Assembly: GCA_002352705.1 (NCBI GenBank)
Contig: DEIW01000144.1
Span: 1,726-8,655, forward strand
Length of the DNA: 6,930 nucleotides
Direction: 5' to 3'
From: Bacteroidales bacterium UBA2764
Lineage (GTDB): Bacteria > Bacteroidota > Bacteroidia > Bacteroidales > Paludibacteraceae
Position numbers and translations under genes: made by a program. Below the pieces are notes generated by a model. That model was not told where the DNA came from, did no database searches, and saw nothing but the letters and a program-made list of their open reading frames with translations. Shown here one piece after another: positions 5,854 to 6,930 of this stretch. The stretch's first letter is position 1. Every line of letters begins with the position of its first letter.

Positions 5854-6201
5854 TTACCGGATGGTATATGCAACCGTGTAGCCGTAGCCTTGGCACACTT
5901 GGTTGCCTCGTATGGTGTAGGCTACATTATAGCCGTAGCCATTACAAACTTTGTCATCGCGTATGGTGTAAGCGACGCTGTAACCATAGCCGTCGCATAT
6001 CTGATTGCCGCGTATGGTATAGGCTACGCTGTAGCCGTAGCCGTTGCATACCTTATCGCCGCGTACCGTGTACACAACTTCATAGCCATAGCCCCTGCAA
6101 ATCTTCTTGGTGTTTGCAGTACTGCCGCCACCCGGACTGACGTCGGCATGTTCGCAGGCGCAGAACAGTATGGCTATGAGTATGTAAAGGAGTTTCTTCA
6201 T
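5854..6201 (-). CDS. Lipoprotein with five 17-residue GYGY repeats
   Basis: A 115-residue protein with a lipoprotein signal: M-K-K, a hydrophobic core (4-13) and a probable lipidated Cys16 in L-F-C-A-C. A short acidic/glycine linker (17-30) follows. The rest is five tandem 17-residue units (33-49, 50-66, 67-83, 84-100, 101-115, the last cut to 15) of consensus K-[VI]-C-x-G-Y-G-Y-x-V-A-Y-T-[IV]-R-x-[DN]. Each unit holds one Cys and looks like a beta-hairpin, so the protein probably forms a small beta-solenoid or fibre on the outer membrane. Repeats of this 'GYGYxVxYTIRG' type occur in Bacteroidales surface proteins; I know of no function. It starts three bases after the preceding stop, is the last gene of its operon, and is followed by a strong terminator. 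Confidence 0.88.
   Translation of the reverse strand: MKKLLYILIAILFCACEHADVSPGGGSTANTKKICRGYGYEVVYTVRGDKVCNGYGYSVAYTIRGNQICDGYGYSVAYTIRDDKVCNGYGYNVAYTIRGNQVCQGYGYTVAYTIR
5857..6105 (-). repeat. Tandem 51-bp coding repeats (about 4.9 copies)
   Basis: Five consecutive in-frame copies of a 51-bp unit encode the 17-residue repeats of the lipoprotein. They are very similar at DNA level (for example, CGTATGGTGTA or CGTATGGTATA recurs in most units on the plus strand), with the right-most unit the most diverged. Because the unit is a multiple of three, gain or loss of copies by slippage or recombination would keep the frame and only change length. Confidence 0.9.
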
Positions 6202-6204
6202 TTC

Positions 6205-6423
6205 TTAATGTACCATTGCAGCGATGTATATATAATGATCAAGGACGAAACTTGGTGGGTATCCATGCTCCACATTGTGGATGATTTCACTGTCTTTTAT
6301 GTGCGAGAATACCTCGCGTTTCTCTTCCTCCGTGAATGGTAGCCCATACCTGCAATCGTCGAGACCTTTTGATAAAGCCTCCCAGTACTCTTGACGGTGC
6401 TTTGCTAATTCTTCCGGACTCAT
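6205..6423 (-). CDS. Uncharacterised 72-aa protein
   Basis: I do not recognise this small protein. Its N-terminal half looks helical (ELAKHRQEYWEALSKGLDDC, 5-24), followed by PFTEEEKREVFSHI (29-42), which reads like a short helix-loop, and an aromatic/hydrophobic C-terminus (VLDHYIYIAAMVH, 60-72). It has no signal peptide. It starts at an ATG that overlaps the previous stop by 4 bp (ATGA) and ends three bases before the lipoprotein start, so it is firmly embedded in the operon. That tight coupling is the best argument that it is real. Confidence 0.72.
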   Translation of the reverse strand: MSPEELAKHRQEYWEALSKGLDDCRYGLPFTEEEKREVFSHIKDSEIIHNVEHGYPPSFVLDHYIYIAAMVH

Positions 6424-6668
6424 TTTGCTTGCTTTTTATTGTTCAACCAATTGACTAAATTCTCACGGAGATGCTTGATATATTCCTCAATTATCTGTTC
6501 ATGAGAAGCACCAGTATAGTCACAAGATACAAGCAGATACTCCGTGGCAAAGTCCGCCACAATTTCAGCCCCTTGTTTGGGCGACAAATTAAGCTCCTTG
6601 CCTTTAGCCGACAGGGTATCAAGGAGTGCGTTCTTTACAGCTTTCTTTATCAAAGCATCATTTTCCAT
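6420..6668 (-). CDS. Uncharacterised 82-aa helical protein, first gene of lipoprotein operon
   Basis: A small, mostly helical protein with no signal peptide. It has an N-terminal helix ENDALIKKAVKNALLDTL (2-19), a middle segment LSPKQGAEIVADFATEYLLV (28-47) and a basic C-terminal helix EEYIKHLRENLVNWLNNKKQ (61-80). I know of no family. I chose the ATG at 6666-6668. The frame extends upstream, but that part would run through the promoter and the 19-bp dyad. The predicted leader is about 16 nt with an AAAGAAG stretch that may help ribosome binding. It is translationally coupled to the 72-aa gene through ATGA. Confidence 0.78.
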   Translation of the reverse strand: MENDALIKKAVKNALLDTLSAKGKELNLSPKQGAEIVADFATEYLLVSCDYTGASHEQIIEEYIKHLRENLVNWLNNKKQAK

Positions 6669-6690
6669 ACAACTTCTTTGAAATTTTCTG

Positions 6691-6726
6691 CAAAGATACA
6701 AAAAAAGTGTCCAATTACTTTGGACA
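6691..6726 (-). promoter_or_regulatory. Promoter of lipoprotein operon with 19-bp operator-like dyad
   Basis: The minus strand carries TATCTTTG (complement of 6691-6698), an exact TAnnTTTG -7 box, with transcription expected near 6684. Nine bases upstream is TGTCCAA-TTACT-TTGGACA (6708-6726), a perfect 7-bp dyad over the -33 position, where no TTTG is found. The dyad centre lies 19 bases from the -7 box, the same distance as in the two WYL-type promoters, although the sequence is different. That suggests a different DNA-binding protein using the same geometry. No regulator gene for it is visible in the window. Confidence 0.72.
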
Positions 6727-6754
6727 GATTTCAAAAAAATGCAAAAAAAGTGAA

Positions 6755-6801
6755 TTTTTTCACGAAATTCGCGATTTTTGGCGAAAATCGTCGTGAAAAA
6801 A
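6755..6801. repeat. Nested AT-rich hairpin upstream of lipoprotein operon
   Basis: Outer arms TTTTTTCACGA (6755-6765) and TCGTGAAAAAA (6791-6801) are perfect complements. They enclose a second stem, CGATTTT (6772-6778) with AAAATCG (6784-6790), and a 5-base loop. On both strands the T-run is on the 5' side and the A-run on the 3' side, the reverse of an intrinsic terminator. It may be a protein-binding or DNA-structure element. Confidence 0.6.
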
Positions 6802-6930
6802 GGCATTTTTTGCGTAGCGTTAGGGATTGGAAGGGCTATGGTATTGTGCAACAATGCGGAACTTGTGAACCCCTGCAAAGCCGGACGCTCGCAGGGTGTA
6901 TATGCAGCCGGTACAGCAAAGGGCTGTAGT
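6802..6930. other. GC-rich right edge, nature unresolved
   Basis: Composition jumps from about 28% G+C (6721-6780) to 60% (6871-6930). A plus-strand frame is open from about 6793 to the window end, reading in part ALGIGRAMVLCNNAELVN. A second plus-strand frame is open as well, and the minus strand is also largely free of stops. Two short dyads occur: TTGT-GCA-ACAA (6844-6854) and CCCTGC with GCAGGG (6871-6876, 6891-6896). With several frames open and no start signal, I cannot say whether this is the end of a neighbouring gene, an RNA gene or a repeated intergenic element. Confidence 0.3.

Noticed and set aside
5618..5896. Minus-strand 92-codon frame downstream of the lipoprotein
   Set aside because: It crosses the terminator, both dyads and the hairpin, and its end is a low-complexity F/N stretch from AT-rich intergenic DNA.
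5857..6105. Tandem 51-bp repeats as a CRISPR array
   Set aside because: The units are contiguous, in frame and without unique spacers. They encode a protein repeat.
5890..6342. Plus-strand frame encoding an apparently hydrophobic, repetitive 150-aa protein
   Set aside because: The hydrophobic repeats are the reverse reading of the GYGY tandem repeats. The minus-strand lipoprotein has a proper signal, coupled neighbours and a terminator.
6669..6878. 70-residue N-terminal extension of the 82-aa protein
   Set aside because: It would run through the promoter, the 19-bp dyad and the AT-rich hairpin, and its composition (FF, KK, NN runs) looks like translated intergenic DNA.

Overview
The window looks like an accessory island of a Bacteroidales genome (Bacteroides/Prevotella type). 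The main reason is the promoter grammar: TAnnTTTG -7 elements, no strong Shine-Dalgarno sites and AT-rich leaders. A secreted protein ending in a 'VYVIRDGRKYDMRGREI' tail is also typical of this order. All ten genes I can support lie on the minus strand, so transcription runs from right to left. Both window edges are GC-rich (about 60% in the 60-base samples I counted). Much of the interior is AT-rich.

Right block (6930 to 5734): a GC-rich segment of unknown nature is followed by an AT-rich hairpin zone. Next comes a promoter overlapped by a 19-bp dyad, TGTCCAA-N5-TTGGACA. It drives a tight three-gene operon: an 82-aa helical protein, a 72-aa protein, and a 115-aa lipoprotein made almost entirely of five 17-residue GYGY repeats. 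A strong terminator closes it, and a near-identical copy of the 19-bp dyad sits directly behind that terminator.

Central block (5650 to 1596): a five-gene operon with overlaps or gaps of only a few bases. It encodes three different proteins that look like diverged members of the uracil-DNA glycosylase (UDG) fold superfamily (343, 280 and 292 aa), a WYL-domain transcription regulator (303 aa) and a small helical protein (93 aa). Tandem promoters precede it. The proximal one carries a 17-bp dyad, CTTTCA-N5-TGAAAG.

Left block (1587 to 1): the same 17-bp dyad, with the same 10-bp spacing to a -7 box and near-identical surroundings, precedes a second operon. This encodes a 195-aa protein I do not recognise and a 244-aa exported protein, and it ends at a strong terminator. 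The shared dyad suggests that the WYL protein controls both its own UDG-like operon and this operon.

Together, 5650-114 could be one regulon. WYL regulators that sit inside operons and bind palindromes over their own promoters (BrxR, CapW) are established controllers of phage-defence islands. UDG-fold proteins can act on modified phage DNA. A defence role for this three-UDG-like/WYL operon is therefore reasonable, but it is inference only. I do not recognise it as a named system.
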